Shown: positions 55,035 to 64,000, counted from the first letter of the stretch. The stretch is 64,000 nt of DNA from Streptomyces sp. IMTB 2501 (GCF_001953885.1 NZ_MQUS01000016.1:130898-194897); one strand, 5' to 3'. The notes: generated by a model from the letters alone, not told the origin. Translations and numbers: made by a program.

Positions 55035-55328
55035 ATGTACGTGGGGACGCTGTCCTTCGACCTCCTCCTCGGCGACGTCCACTCGCTGAAGGAGAAGCGC
55101 TCCGTCGTCCGCCCGATCGTTGCCGAACTCCAGCGCAAGTTCGCGGTGAGCGCGGCCGAGGTGGACCACATCGACCTCCACCGGCGAGCAGTCATCGGCC
55201 TCGCCATGGTGTCCGGCGACGCGGCGCACCTCACCGACGTACTGGACCGGTGCGAACGGCTGGTCGCCGGCCGCCCCGAAGTGGAGCTGCTGTCGGTCCG
55301 ACGCCGCTTCCACGGCGAAGACGACTGA
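55035..55328 (+). CDS. DUF503 family protein
   Basis: A 97-residue protein of the DUF503/YlxP family with the usual blocks TLSFDLLLGDVHSLKEKRSV, VVRPIVAELQRKFAVSAAEV and a ferredoxin-like fold. The family sits between infB and rbfA in many Gram-positive bacteria and is thought to assist ribosome-related processes, but its function is not established. ATG 55035 begins the conserved MYVGTLSFD; GTG 55017 would add six residues. Confidence 0.88.
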   Translation: MYVGTLSFDLLLGDVHSLKEKRSVVRPIVAELQRKFAVSAAEVDHIDLHRRAVIGLAMVSGDAAHLTDVLDRCERLVAGRPEVELLSVRRRFHGEDD

Positions 55329-55380
55329 CGACGACCAGACCACAGAACGCAGAGAAGAAGAAAGAACGGGAGACGGACCA

Positions 55381-55842
55381 GTGGCCGACAACGCGCGGGC
55401 GAAAAGGCTGGCGGACCTCATCCGGGAGGTGGTGGCCCAGAAGCTGCAGCGCGGGATCAAGGACCCGCGGCTCGGCTCGCACGTCACCATCACGGACACC
55501 CGGGTCACGGGTGACCTGCGGGAGGCGACCGTCTTCTACACGGTCTACGGCGACGACGAGGAGCGGAAGGCCGCGGCGGCGGGCCTGGAGAGCGCCAAGG
55601 GCATCCTGCGCTCCGAGGTGGGCCGCGCGGCCGGCGTGAAGTTCACGCCGACCCTCACCTTCGTCGCGGACGCCCTGCCGGACACCGCCAAGACCATCGA
55701 GGACCTCCTCGACAAGGCACGGCAGTCCGACGCGAAGGTCCGCGAGGCCTCCGCGGGCGCGTCCTACGCGGCCGGGGCGGACCCGTACCGCAAGCCCGCC
55801 GACGACGACACGACCGAGACGGACGGCGACGCCGCGGAATGA
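55381..55842 (+). CDS. rbfA: Ribosome-binding factor A
   Basis: A 153-residue KH-domain protein that matures the 30S subunit, acting on 16S rRNA helix 1. Typical blocks are AKRLADLIREVVAQKLQRGI, KDPRLGSHVTITDTRVTGDL and a C-terminal FVADALPDTAKTIEDLL. The acidic tail beyond residue 120 is longer than in enteric RbfA. GTG 55381 has GGGAG upstream. The gene overlaps truB by four bases. Confidence 0.92.
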   Translation: MADNARAKRLADLIREVVAQKLQRGIKDPRLGSHVTITDTRVTGDLREATVFYTVYGDDEERKAAAAGLESAKGILRSEVGRAAGVKFTPTLTFVADALPDTAKTIEDLLDKARQSDAKVREASAGASYAAGADPYRKPADDDTTETDGDAAE

Positions 55843-56744
55843 CCCAGAAGCACACCACGCCCGACGGCCTCGTCATTGTCGACAAGCCGTCGGGCTTCAC
55901 TTCGCACGACGTGGTCGCCAAGATGCGCGGGATCGCCAGGACCCGCCGCGTCGGCCACGCCGGCACCCTCGACCCGATGGCGACCGGCGTCCTGGTCCTC
56001 GGTGTCGAGCGCGCCACCAAGCTCCTCGGGCACCTCGCCCTCACGGAGAAGGAGTACCTGGGCACCATTCGCCTGGGCCAGAACACCGTCACCGACGACG
56101 CCGAGGGCGAGATCACCTCGTCCACCGACGCGTCCGAGGTGACCCGGGACGCCATCGACGCCGGGATCGCCAAACTGACCGGCGACATCATGCAGGTGCC
56201 GTCCAAGGTCAGCGCCATCAAGATCGACGGCGTGCGGTCGTACAAGCGGGCCCGCGAGGGCGAGGACTTCGAGATCCCCGCCCGGCCGGTGAGGATCTCC
56301 TCGTTCACGGTGTACGACGTCCGGGACGCCGTCGCCGACGACGGCACCCAGGTCCTCGACCTGGTCGTGTCCGTGGTCTGCTCCTCCGGCACCTACATCC
56401 GCGCCCTCGCCCGTGACCTGGGCGCCGACCTGGGCGTCGGCGGCCACCTCACGGCGCTGCGCCGGACGCGCGTCGGGCCGTACAGGATCGATACGGCGAG
56501 GACGCTGGACCAGCTCCAGCAGGAGCTGACCGTGATGCCGATCGCGGAGGCCGCCGCGGCCGCGTTCCCGGGCTGGCAGGTGGACGCCCGGCGCGCCCGG
56601 CTGCTGCTGAACGGCGTCCGGCTGGACATGCCCAACGAGTACGCGGGCGCCGGTCCCGTCGCCGTCTTCGACCCCGAGGGCCGCTTTCTCGCGCTGGTCG
56701 AGGAGCAGAAGGGCAAGGCGAAGAGCCTGGCCGTGTTCGGCTGA
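55839..56744 (+). CDS. truB: tRNA pseudouridine-55 synthase
   Basis: A 301-residue TruB, which makes pseudouridine 55 in the T-loop of tRNAs. Seen: LVIVDKPSGFTSHDVVAKM, GHAGTLDPMATGVL with the catalytic Asp, QVPSKVSAIKIDGVRSYKRA and a C-terminal domain of the actinobacterial sort. ATG 55839 overlaps the rbfA stop as ATGA, so it is translationally coupled. A very strong hairpin (56776-56825) ends the operon. Confidence 0.93.
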   Translation: MTQKHTTPDGLVIVDKPSGFTSHDVVAKMRGIARTRRVGHAGTLDPMATGVLVLGVERATKLLGHLALTEKEYLGTIRLGQNTVTDDAEGEITSSTDASEVTRDAIDAGIAKLTGDIMQVPSKVSAIKIDGVRSYKRAREGEDFEIPARPVRISSFTVYDVRDAVADDGTQVLDLVVSVVCSSGTYIRALARDLGADLGVGGHLTALRRTRVGPYRIDTARTLDQLQQELTVMPIAEAAAAAFPGWQVDARRARLLLNGVRLDMPNEYAGAGPVAVFDPEGRFLALVEEQKGKAKSLAVFG

Positions 56745-56775
56745 GCCATCCCGCCACGGACCCCCGGCGGGTCGT

Positions 56776-56825
56776 CCGTGGAGCGGCGGCAGGCCACGGG
56801 GTGGGCCCCTGCCGCCGCTCCACGG
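56776..56825 (+). terminator. 18-bp terminator hairpin after truB
   Basis: CCGTGGAGCGGCGGCAGG and CCTGCCGCCGCTCCACGG pair perfectly over 18 bp around a 14-base loop, 31 bases after the truB stop. The longest perfect stem seen in the window. Confidence 0.85.
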
Positions 56826-57022
56826 TCCCCCCTCGGTTCCCCCACCTCTAGGGTTATCCACGGGCTCCCGCCTATTCACCCGTCCGGGCAGGCGCTCGGA
56901 GTGAACCAGGGGAGCGGAAGGGGGCGCGTTCGCCGCGCGATCTGGTCCCGCCGATCATCGCGCGCCTACCGTCGAGACAGGGGTCGAGACAGGGCACGCG
57001 GTACGGGCGGGGAGGTACGGCC

Positions 57023-60000
57023 ATGGCGGGACGGGGCCCGCGCACCGGGGGCGCTCGCCGGTCGGCGGCGGACGGTACGCGGGAGACGACGGACGGTACG
57101 CGGGAGACGACGGACGGCATCCGACGGCCACCTGGCGACCGTACGGAGACGGAGCCCGGGGGCATCACGGGCACCGGCTACACCACGGGCACGGGCCACT
57201 TCACCGGCCCGGACAGCGCTACCGGCCCGGACAGCGCTACCGGCCCGGACGGCACCACGGGCACCGGCTACACCACAGGCACCTGGCACACCACCGGCAC
57301 CCCATCCGCCCCTCATCCACCTCACACCCCCCACGCACCCCATCCGCCTCATGACACCTCCCGCCCCGCTCCGCCCCTCGTCCAGATCCGCGACCTCGCC
57401 GGCCGCCCCCGAGGCGTCGGGTTCCTCGTCGATCACCAGGGCACCCTGCTCACCAGCCACGAGGCGGTCGACGGCCTGGTCCGGGTGGTCCTGCAGACCG
57501 CGGGCGACCTCACCTGTGTGGTCGGTGCCGACGCCGTCACCCCGCTGCCCGACCTCGATCTGGCCCTGGTCCGTACCGAGGGCCTGGGCCTGGAGCCGCT
57601 GCCGCTGACCGTGCGGGAGCGGATCGACGCCGGGACCTACGTACGGATCCCGGCGGGCTGCTGGCGGGAGGCGCGGGTGCTGGCCGCCACCGAGGTGACG
57701 TACACCGCCACCGACCGCTTCCGCCTCCTGCCGGACGCACTGGAGCTGGCCATCGGCACCGCCGGCCGGGACGCGCTGCGGCTGGGCGGCGGAGCGGCCG
57801 GGGGACCAGTAGTCGACGCGGAGACCGGCGCGGTCCTCGGCGTCCTCGGCACCGCCCTGCGCTCCGACCAGCGCGACACGGGCTTCGCGGTGCCGCTCCG
57901 GCCCGCCGACGGCCCCCTCGCCGAACTGCTCGACCGCAACGCGGCCACCGTGCCCGCCTACGGCGCCGACCTCAACCTGGCCGGGATCCAGCAGCTGACC
58001 GCCACCTCGGTCGGCCAGAACGGCCCGCACGGCTTCCTCGCCGGCACCGTGGAACCGGTCGAACGCCACGGTGTCGTACGGGAGTTGGCCGCTTTCACGG
58101 CCGGGGACCGGACCGTGCTCGGGCTCGTCGGCGACTCGGGCAGCGGCCGTACGACGGAACTCGCGGCCCTCGCCGCCCGCCGGGCCGGCGGCGAACGCCC
58201 CGCCCCGACGCTGTGGCTGCGCGGCGCCGACCTGGAGGACGCCGACGACTCCGTGGCCGACGCCGCCCGCCGCACCCTGGAACGGGCCGCCCGGATCGTC
58301 GCCGCCGCCCGCTCCGTCGACACCGAGGACCTCGGCGACCTCGGGCCCGAACATCTGGCCCGCCTCGCCGCGCTGGCCGGGCGCCCGCTGCTGCTCCTCC
58401 TGGACGGCCCCGAGGAGATGCCCCCCGTCCTGGCCCACCGCCTGCCCGAGTGGACCAGGGGAACGGCCGCCTGGCTGCGCACGACCGGGGCGCGCCTGGT
58501 GGTGGCCTGCCGGGAGGAGTACTGGGAGCGCGCCGGAGCGGAGTTCCCCGCCGACCTGCTGTACTCCCCGGCGGCTCCGCCGGCACCGGCGGATTCCCTG
58601 GCCTGCGCGGCAACCGCCGAGATGACCGCCCCAGCCTCCACGCCCCTCCCACCCTGCCTGCGCCTCCCCGACCTCACGGCGGACGAGGCCCGCGCGGCCC
58701 GTGCCCGGTACGGCATCCCCGACGGGGTCCTCACCGACCGCGACGCCCGGCATCCGCTCACCCTCCGGCTGCTGTCCGAGGTCCGGGCCGCCGCCCCGGA
58801 CGCCCCTGTCGCCGCGCCCGTCGACCGGCACGAGGTGTTCGCGGCCCACCTGGACCTGATGTGTCTGCGGATCGCGGTCCGGCTCGCCGCCGAGAGCGGG
58901 CTGCGCGGCGCGGCCGTACGCCGGCTCGCCGCGCGTGTGGCCGGGCAGGTGCACGAGGCCGCCCGGCGCAGCCTCGGGCCCGGACAGGGCGAGCTGGAGC
59001 GCGCGTCCTTCGAGGCGGTGTTCCCGTGGGGTCCCGCCCCGGCCCGGCTCGGCGGCGGCACCGGGTGGGCGTCCGCCGTACTCGCCGAGGGCCTCCTGGT
59101 CCCGGCCGGAAGCGGCTACCGCTTCGCGCACGAGGAACTGGCCGACTGGATCCAGGGCATACACCTCGACCTCGACGAGGCGCTGCGCGCCCTGGTCCAC
59201 CGCCCCGACACCGCGCGGGAGACCGCTCCCGTACCCGTGCCGCACCATCGCGTCGGACCCGTCGTCCAGGCCCTGCTGCTCCTCGCCCGGCAGCACGGCA
59301 CCCACCAACTGGCCGACCGCCTACGGGACTTGTCGGACGCCGTGGACCGCTACCCCGGCTCCTGGTGGGCCGCCCGGCTGCTCGCCCGCACCCTGCTCCA
59401 GGTTCCGGACGCGACACCGTACACGGACGTGCTGCGGCTGCTCGCCGACCGCATCGTCGCCTGGCGGCGCGTGGAGCGGCCCGTACCGGGCGAGTTCGGT
59501 CCCGGTTTCTGGACCGAGCTGCCGGTCTCCGACACCGAGCGGTTCGACCTGCTGCGCCGGCTCGTGCTGGCCGACCAGGCACCCCCGGAGGCCGGCGAGC
59601 GGGCCGGCGAGCGTTACCTCGACGCCGTCGCCCGGCTGCTCGCCGCCGCGCCCGCCGCCGTACAGCCACGGCTGACCCGCTGGTTCGACGACGAACGGCC
59701 GCTGCCCGCGACCCCGCACGCCACCGTCGCGACCGCCGCACAGGCGCTGCTGCACACCCACCGGCACGGTGCGCTGGACGACCTCACCGAGATCCTCGTC
59801 GCGAGCGCGCACCGGCGCGCCGACGAACTGCTCGCCACGCTCGCCGAGGACGAGCCGTCGGCCGTCTGCCGCGCCGTCGACCGCTGGGCCCACGACGAGC
59901 GCCCCGCCCGCCGGGTCGCGGCCGTGACGTACGGTCTGAGCGCGGCCCCCCACGTCCGCTCGGAGGCCGACCGCGAACTGCTGCGCTACGCCGCCCTCGC

Positions 60001-60811
60001 CCTGCTCGCCCGCCCCGCCGACTGCACCCTGCACGGCGGCGCCCTCGCCCTGCTGGTCCGCGACCCGTACACCCGCGACCGGCACCTCGCCGTGGCCCTG
60101 CGCCACTTCGCCGAAGGCGACCCGCAGTTCCCGGCGAGCGCCCTGGCCCCGGCCCTGACCACCCACCCCGAACCGGTCCTGGAGGCATTCCGCGCCCGGC
60201 TGAGCGGCCCGGACACCGGGGAGGCGCTGCGCACCCTCACCGATGTCACCACCCCGGCCCTCGCCGGCCGTGTCGCGGCGCTGCTCCAGGACGCGGTACG
60301 GCTGCGCCCGGCGACCGCGGGGCCCGTCGCCGCCCACATCGACCGCCGCCTGGCCCAGGGCCCCACCACCCGCCCGGCCCTGCTGCCCCTGGTCACCGGC
60401 CTGCTCGACAATGCTCCGGAACAGCTCCGCGCGGCCCTCGCCACGGTCCTCGCCGCCGCCGGCACCCCCGCCTGCCGTCCGCTCCGCCGCGAGCTGCTGG
60501 AGCTCCTCCTCGCCGGGGAACAGGCCCCCTCCGTGCTGGACGCCGTCCTGCACGCGGCGGCCGAGCACGGCGACGGCCGGGAGGAGGAGGTCCGCGGCCT
60601 CGTGCACCGCACCGGCCTGCTCCTCGTCCGCACCCCCGAGGGAGCCACCCGCTTCGACCGCGGCCTGGTCGACCTCGGCCGCCAGGTACCCGGCTTCGCC
60701 GCGCAAATGGCCCGCTGGCTGGCCGCCACCCCGGACGACTGGGCCGCCGTGGTGGGCCCCAGCACCCGCCGCATGCTTGAGAACCTCGCGGGCGTCCGCG
60801 TACCCGCGTGA
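57023..60811 (+). CDS. Trypsin-like domain fused to STAND-type NTPase, both active sites altered
   Basis: A 1262-residue protein. A Thr/Gly-rich start with repeated TDG and GTGY units (residues 20-110) is followed by a trypsin-like domain: His146 in TSHEAV and Asp179 in LDLALV are kept, but the nucleophile motif GxSGGP reads GAAGGP, with Ala259 (codon 57797-57799). Next is an NTPase whose P-loop is GDSGSGRTT, the Walker lysine replaced by Arg376, with a normal hydrophobic Walker B (LLLLLDGPEE). The rest, residues about 600-1262, is helical and probably a repeat scaffold. Such protease-STAND fusions occur in Streptomyces, and some STAND proteins defend against phage. Here protease activity is unlikely. 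ATG 57023 has GGGAGG seven bases upstream. It sits alone between truB and ribF. Confidence 0.8.
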   Translation: MAGRGPRTGGARRSAADGTRETTDGTRETTDGIRRPPGDRTETEPGGITGTGYTTGTGHFTGPDSATGPDSATGPDGTTGTGYTTGTWHTTGTPSAPHPPHTPHAPHPPHDTSRPAPPLVQIRDLAGRPRGVGFLVDHQGTLLTSHEAVDGLVRVVLQTAGDLTCVVGADAVTPLPDLDLALVRTEGLGLEPLPLTVRERIDAGTYVRIPAGCWREARVLAATEVTYTATDRFRLLPDALELAIGTAGRDALRLGGGAAGGPVVDAETGAVLGVLGTALRSDQRDTGFAVPLRPADGPLAELLDRNAATVPAYGADLNLAGIQQLTATSVGQNGPHGFLAGTVEPVERHGVVRELAAFTAGDRTVLGLVGDSGSGRTTELAALAARRAGGERPAPTLWLRGADLEDADDSVADAARRTLERAARIVAAARSVDTEDLGDLGPEHLARLAALAGRPLLLLLDGPEEMPPVLAHRLPEWTRGTAAWLRTTGARLVVACREEYWERAGAEFPADLLYSPAAPPAPADSLACAATAEMTAPASTPLPPCLRLPDLTADEARAARARYGIPDGVLTDRDARHPLTLRLLSEVRAAAPDAPVAAPVDRHEVFAAHLDLMCLRIAVRLAAESGLRGAAVRRLAARVAGQVHEAARRSLGPGQGELERASFEAVFPWGPAPARLGGGTGWASAVLAEGLLVPAGSGYRFAHEELADWIQGIHLDLDEALRALVHRPDTARETAPVPVPHHRVGPVVQALLLLARQHGTHQLADRLRDLSDAVDRYPGSWWAARLLARTLLQVPDATPYTDVLRLLADRIVAWRRVERPVPGEFGPGFWTELPVSDTERFDLLRRLVLADQAPPEAGERAGERYLDAVARLLAAAPAAVQPRLTRWFDDERPLPATPHATVATAAQALLHTHRHGALDDLTEILVASAHRRADELLATLAEDEPSAVCRAVDRWAHDERPARRVAAVTYGLSAAPHVRSEADRELLRYAALALLARPADCTLHGGALALLVRDPYTRDRHLAVALRHFAEGDPQFPASALAPALTTHPEPVLEAFRARLSGPDTGEALRTLTDVTTPALAGRVAALLQDAVRLRPATAGPVAAHIDRRLAQGPTTRPALLPLVTGLLDNAPEQLRAALATVLAAAGTPACRPLRRELLELLLAGEQAPSVLDAVLHAAAEHGDGREEEVRGLVHRTGLLLVRTPEGATRFDRGLVDLGRQVPGFAAQMARWLAATPDDWAAVVGPSTRRMLENLAGVRVPA

Positions 60812-60983
60812 ACGGCCGCCGCGGTGACGGACGGGGCGGAAGCCGGGAGGCAGGCGGTGGTCCCGAACGTGCGCCCCGTCACAGCCTCCCTACCGATGCG
60901 GGCGCGGGGGACCCGGCGTGGCACCCTTAGACCTGCGCAAGTCTTAAGAGTCGATATGGACACGGGTTCGAGGAGCGGTCACA

Positions 60984-61931
60984 GTGCAGCGCTGGCGTGG
61001 CTTGGAGGACATCCCCCAGGACTGGGGGCGCAGCGTCGTCACCATCGGTTCCTACGACGGCGTCCACCGCGGCCACCAGCTGATCATCAAGCACGCCGTG
61101 GACCGCGCCCGCGAGCTGGGCGTGCCGGCCGTCGTCGTCACCTTCGACCCGCACCCCAGCGAGGTCGTCCGCCCCGGCAGCCACCCGCCGCTGCTCGCCC
61201 CGCACCACCGCCGCGCGGAGCTGATGGCGGAGCTGGGCGTCGACGCGATCCTGATCCTCCCCTTCACCACCGAGTTCTCGAAGCTGTCGCCGGCCGAGTT
61301 CGTGGTGAAGGTCCTGGTGGACAAGCTGCACGCGAAGGCGGTCGTGGAGGGCCCGAACTTCCGCTTCGGCCACAAGGCCGCCGGCAACGTCGAGTTCCTC
61401 ACCGAGCAGGGCAAGGTCTACGACTTCGAGGTCGAGGTCATCGACCTGTACGTCACCGGCGAGGCGGGCGGCGGTCTGCCGTTCTCCTCGACCCTGACCC
61501 GCCGCCTGGTCGCCGAGGGTGACGTCGCGGGTGCCCGCGAGATCCTGGGCCGCCCGCACCGCGTGGAGGGCGTGGTCGTGCGCGGCGCCCAGCGCGGCCG
61601 CGACATGGGCTTCCCGACGGCCAACGTCGAGACTCTCCCGCACACCGCCATCCCCGCCGACGGCGTGTACGCCGGCTATCTGCACGTCGAGGGCGAGGCC
61701 ATGCCGGCCGCGATCTCCGTCGGCACGAACCCGCAGTTCGACGGTACCGAGCGCACGGTGGAGGCGTACGCCATCGACCGTGTCGGCCTCGACCTGTACG
61801 GCCTGCATGTCGCCGTCGACTTCCTCGCGTACGTCCGCGGCCAGGCGAAGTTCGACTCGCTGGACGCCCTGCTGGAGCAGATCGCCGCGGATGTGAAGCG
61901 GTGCCGGGAGATCATCGCCGAGGAGGAGTAG
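60984..61931 (+). CDS. ribF: Bifunctional riboflavin kinase / FAD synthetase
   Basis: A 315-residue enzyme making FMN and FAD from riboflavin. The N-terminal adenylyltransferase has VTIGSYDGVHRGHQLII (nucleotide motif) and the C-terminal kinase has RGRDMGFPTANV and the acidic end region. Family length is normal. GTG 60984 begins QRWRGLEDIPQDWGRSVVTI, the typical opening. It follows the protease-STAND gene by 172 bases and ends at a bidirectional terminator. Confidence 0.92.
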   Translation: MQRWRGLEDIPQDWGRSVVTIGSYDGVHRGHQLIIKHAVDRARELGVPAVVVTFDPHPSEVVRPGSHPPLLAPHHRRAELMAELGVDAILILPFTTEFSKLSPAEFVVKVLVDKLHAKAVVEGPNFRFGHKAAGNVEFLTEQGKVYDFEVEVIDLYVTGEAGGGLPFSSTLTRRLVAEGDVAGAREILGRPHRVEGVVVRGAQRGRDMGFPTANVETLPHTAIPADGVYAGYLHVEGEAMPAAISVGTNPQFDGTERTVEAYAIDRVGLDLYGLHVAVDFLAYVRGQAKFDSLDALLEQIAADVKRCREIIAEEE

Positions 61932-61966
61932 TCCTCTTCTCGTAGACGGTGTAACGGTGCAACGGA

Positions 61967-62003
61967 AAGGGCGGCCGATGCGGAATGCGCACCGGCCGCC
62001 CTT
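61967..62003. terminator. Bidirectional terminator between ribF and the ParA-like gene
   Basis: AAGGGCGGCCG and CGGCCGCCCTT form an 11-bp perfect stem with a 15-base loop between the convergent stops. Confidence 0.8.
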
Positions 62004-62015
62004 CCTCGTGCCGTT

Positions 62016-64000
62016 CTACTGCTGCTGGGGCGGTTGGGGGTAGCCGTACGGCTGTCCGGGCTGTTGCGGCGGGTACGGCCGCTGGCCCGGCGCGGCCTGC
62101 GGGTAGGGCTGCCGACCCGGTGCCTGCGGCGGGTACGGCTGTCCCGGCTGCGCCGGATAGGGCTGCTGCGGCCCGGTGTACAGCTCCTGGCCGGGGGCCT
62201 GAGGGTACGGCTGTCCCGGCGTCGCCTGGCCCGGCATCGGTGGGGCGGCCACCGGGGGCGGGTTGCCGTCGCTGGTCCACAGGCCCTGTGCCTGCTGGTG
62301 CCGTACGAAGTCCTCGGCGATCAGCGCGGCGAGGTTGAAGTACGCCTCGCGGGTCCGCGGCCGCATCATGTCGAGGTCGACCTCGGCACCGGCGGCCAGA
62401 TGCTCGTCGAAGGGCACGACCACGACCCCGCGGGTCCGCGTCTCGAAGTGGGACACGATGTCCTCGACCTTGATCATCTTGCCGGTCTCGCGGACCCCGG
62501 AGATCACGGTCAGGGACCGGGAGACCAGGTCGGCGTACCCGTGCGCGGACAGCCAGTCCAGCGTCGTACTGGCGCTGCTCGCGCCGTCCACGGACGGCGT
62601 GGAGATGATGATGAGCTGGTCGGCGAGGTCCAGCACGCCGCGCATGGCGCTGTACAGCAGACCGGTGCCGGAGTCGGTGAGGATCACCGGGTACTGCCGG
62701 CCGAGCACGTCGATCGCGCGCCGGTAGTCCTCGTCGTTGAACGTGGTCGAGACGGCCGGGTCGACGTCGTTGGCGATGATCTCCAGACCGGAGGGCGCCT
62801 GCGAGGTGAACCGCCGGATGTCCATGTAGGAGTTCAGGTACGGGATCGCCTGCACGAGGTCACGGATGGTGGCTCCGGTCTCCCGGCGCACGCGCCGCCC
62901 GAGCGTACCGGCGTCCGGGTTCGCGTCGATGGCGAGGATCTTGTCCTGCCGCTCGGTGGCGAGGGTGGAGCCGAGCGCGGTGGTCGTCGTGGTCTTGCCC
63001 ACGCCGCCCTTGAGGCTGATGACCGCGATCCGGTAGCAGGACAGCACGGGCGTGCGGATCAGCTCCAGCTTGCGCTGCCGCTCGGCCTCCTCCTTCTTGC
63101 CGCCGATCTTGAAGCGACTGGATGCCGCGGTGGGCCGCCCGCTCTTCGCCTTCTGCTTCTTGTTGTTGAGCAGCCGGTCAGCGGAAAGCTCCACGGCGGC
63201 GGTGTAACCGAGCGGCGCGGCACCGGGGTTGGTGGGCTGCCGCTGGTCGTGCTGGAGCGGCTGGGGCCATGCGGCACCGGAACGGGGGTCGACGGGGGCG
63301 TGCGGGCCCTGCGGCGCATGCGGGTCCTGCGGGGCGTGGGGAGCATGCGGGGCCTGCGGCGCCTGGTGGCCTTCGGCCGCCGGTGCGCCGCCGGGCCCCT
63401 GGGGGCTCTGCGGGCTCTGCGGCGGCTGCGGGAAGCCGTAACCGCCGGGCTGGCCCTGGGCGTTGGGGTTGCCCGGCTGGGGGAAGCCGTAGCCGCTCTG
63501 CGGGGTGGGTGCTTGGGGGTTGGGCTGCTGCGGGAAGCCGTAACCACCGGGCTGGGGCTGGGCGTTGGGTGCGGGCTGCTGCGGCGCAGGTGGCTGGGGG
63601 AAGCCGTAGCCGCCCGCGGCGGGGGCCGCCGGGTTCGGCTGTGGTCCCGGTCCCTGGGGTGGCGCCGTCGGCTGACCCGGCTGCGGTGCGGTGGGTACGC
63701 CGGGCTGGTTGGGCTGGTTGGGCTGGTGGGGCGGGTTCGGCTGGTTCCAGGCGGCGGGCGCGGGCTGCGGGGCCTGCGGCTGGAACGGCGGCTGCTGTCC
63801 GGGCGCGCCACCGGGCCCCTGCGCGGCTGCCGGCTGCGGCTGCGGCTGACCGGGCGTGGGACCGGGCTGCTGCTGCGGCGCTGCCGGCTGCCCGGGCCAC
63901 TGGCTCGCCGGGGCGGGCGCGGCGGGCTGGTAGGAAGGCGGCAGCGGGGGCACCCCACTCTGCGGCGCGGCGGTCGGCGGCGACCAGGCGGGCCTGGCGT
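62016..64000 (-). CDS. ParA/MinD-like ATPase with proline/glutamine-rich arms, 5' end outside window
   Basis: The frame runs off the right edge; 661 residues are visible, 645 from the last in-window start GTG 63953. The first 250 or so visible residues are Pro/Gln/Gly repeats (QPGGYGFPQ units), then a MinD/ParA-type ATPase with the deviant Walker A ISLKGGVGKTTT, AIDANPDAGTLGRRV and the switch region VILTDSGTGLL, and another PQ-rich tail (QPYPPQAPG units). This layout is that of ParA-like proteins next to ESX/type VII secretion genes, and in S. coelicolor the matching region encodes that system, as I recall it. I infer that the secretion cluster begins just beyond the window. Confidence 0.82.
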   Translation of the reverse strand, partial: ARPAWSPPTAAPQSGVPPLPPSYQPAAPAPASQWPGQPAAPQQQPGPTPGQPQPQPAAAQGPGGAPGQQPPFQPQAPQPAPAAWNQPNPPHQPNQPNQPGVPTAPQPGQPTAPPQGPGPQPNPAAPAAGGYGFPQPPAPQQPAPNAQPQPGGYGFPQQPNPQAPTPQSGYGFPQPGNPNAQGQPGGYGFPQPPQSPQSPQGPGGAPAAEGHQAPQAPHAPHAPQDPHAPQGPHAPVDPRSGAAWPQPLQHDQRQPTNPGAAPLGYTAAVELSADRLLNNKKQKAKSGRPTAASSRFKIGGKKEEAERQRKLELIRTPVLSCYRIAVISLKGGVGKTTTTTALGSTLATERQDKILAIDANPDAGTLGRRVRRETGATIRDLVQAIPYLNSYMDIRRFTSQAPSGLEIIANDVDPAVSTTFNDEDYRRAIDVLGRQYPVILTDSGTGLLYSAMRGVLDLADQLIIISTPSVDGASSASTTLDWLSAHGYADLVSRSLTVISGVRETGKMIKVEDIVSHFETRTRGVVVVPFDEHLAAGAEVDLDMMRPRTREAYFNLAALIAEDFVRHQQAQGLWTSDGNPPPVAAPPMPGQATPGQPYPQAPGQELYTGPQQPYPAQPGQPYPPQAPGRQPYPQAAPGQRPYPPQQPGQPYGYPQPPQQQ

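Overview
The window is high-GC (roughly 70% or more by eye), gene-dense actinobacterial DNA with heavy GC-third-position codon bias. The order dxr-rseP-ispG, proS, rimP-nusA-ylxR-infB, DUF503-rbfA-truB, ribF and a ParA-like ATPase, preceded by a polyamine/GABA block, is that of a Streptomyces chromosome. Short repeats common between Streptomyces genes also occur (20892-20930 and near 54877-54900). It is a core-chromosome segment with accessory genes set into it. I see no tRNA, rRNA, insertion sequence, prophage or CRISPR array.

Region by region. 1-4645: the 3' part of a large NACHT / pentapeptide / WD40 signalling ATPase, cut by the left edge. 4663-8242: a small membrane protein behind a palindromic operator and an apparently leaderless promoter, then a Tat-exported alginate-lyase-like protein beside an ECF sigma factor fused to a zinc motif, membrane segments and an outside domain. 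8243-12081: GDPD phosphodiesterase, aminodeoxyfutalosine deaminase (menaquinone), two proline-rich DUF4190 membrane proteins and a NADAR protein. 12192-29388: polyamine/GABA catabolism, with an aldehyde dehydrogenase, a PotDABC-type importer, a PuuB-like oxidase, GabT, a PucR regulator and a second aldehyde dehydrogenase. This block is interrupted by a histidine/tryptophan-rich secreted peptide, a hairpin-controlled hypothetical gene, a decayed chitinase, a PAP2 phosphatase and an orphan TraD-like ATPase.

29574-35592: a sedolisin protease, then an eroded glycan-use locus. An intact GH31 alpha-xylosidase and its LacI regulator remain beside fragments of a GH3 beta-glucosidase and a chimera of a sugar-binding lipoprotein with a GH12 glucanase. 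LacI-type GAAGCGCTTC palindromes mark both ends. 35802-45500: acyl-CoA dehydrogenase, small secreted proteins, the MEP-pathway genes dxr and ispG around rseP, GNAT proteins and a questin-oxidase-like protein. 45636-56825: proS, an APH-fold pseudokinase, a ferritin-like protein and a lipoprotein, then the translation/transcription cluster rimP-nusA-ylxR-infB-DUF503-rbfA-truB. Three overlapping micro-ORFs precede infB. 57023-64000: a trypsin-like/STAND fusion in which the protease serine and the P-loop lysine are both replaced, ribF, and a ParA/MinD-like ATPase that runs off the right edge and probably belongs to a type VII secretion locus.

How they work together. The polyamine block would import putrescine/spermidine, oxidise (gamma-glutamyl)polyamines to aldehydes, oxidise these to GABA derivatives, transaminate GABA and oxidise succinate semialdehyde, probably under the PucR protein. 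The rimP-truB block matures ribosomes and starts translation. The most unusual signals are the fused sigma factor, the doubly inactivated protease-NTPase, the pseudokinase, the ribosome-site hairpin at 20094-20164, the infB micro-ORFs, the array of palindromic 9-mers before pucR and the two decayed glycoside hydrolase areas.
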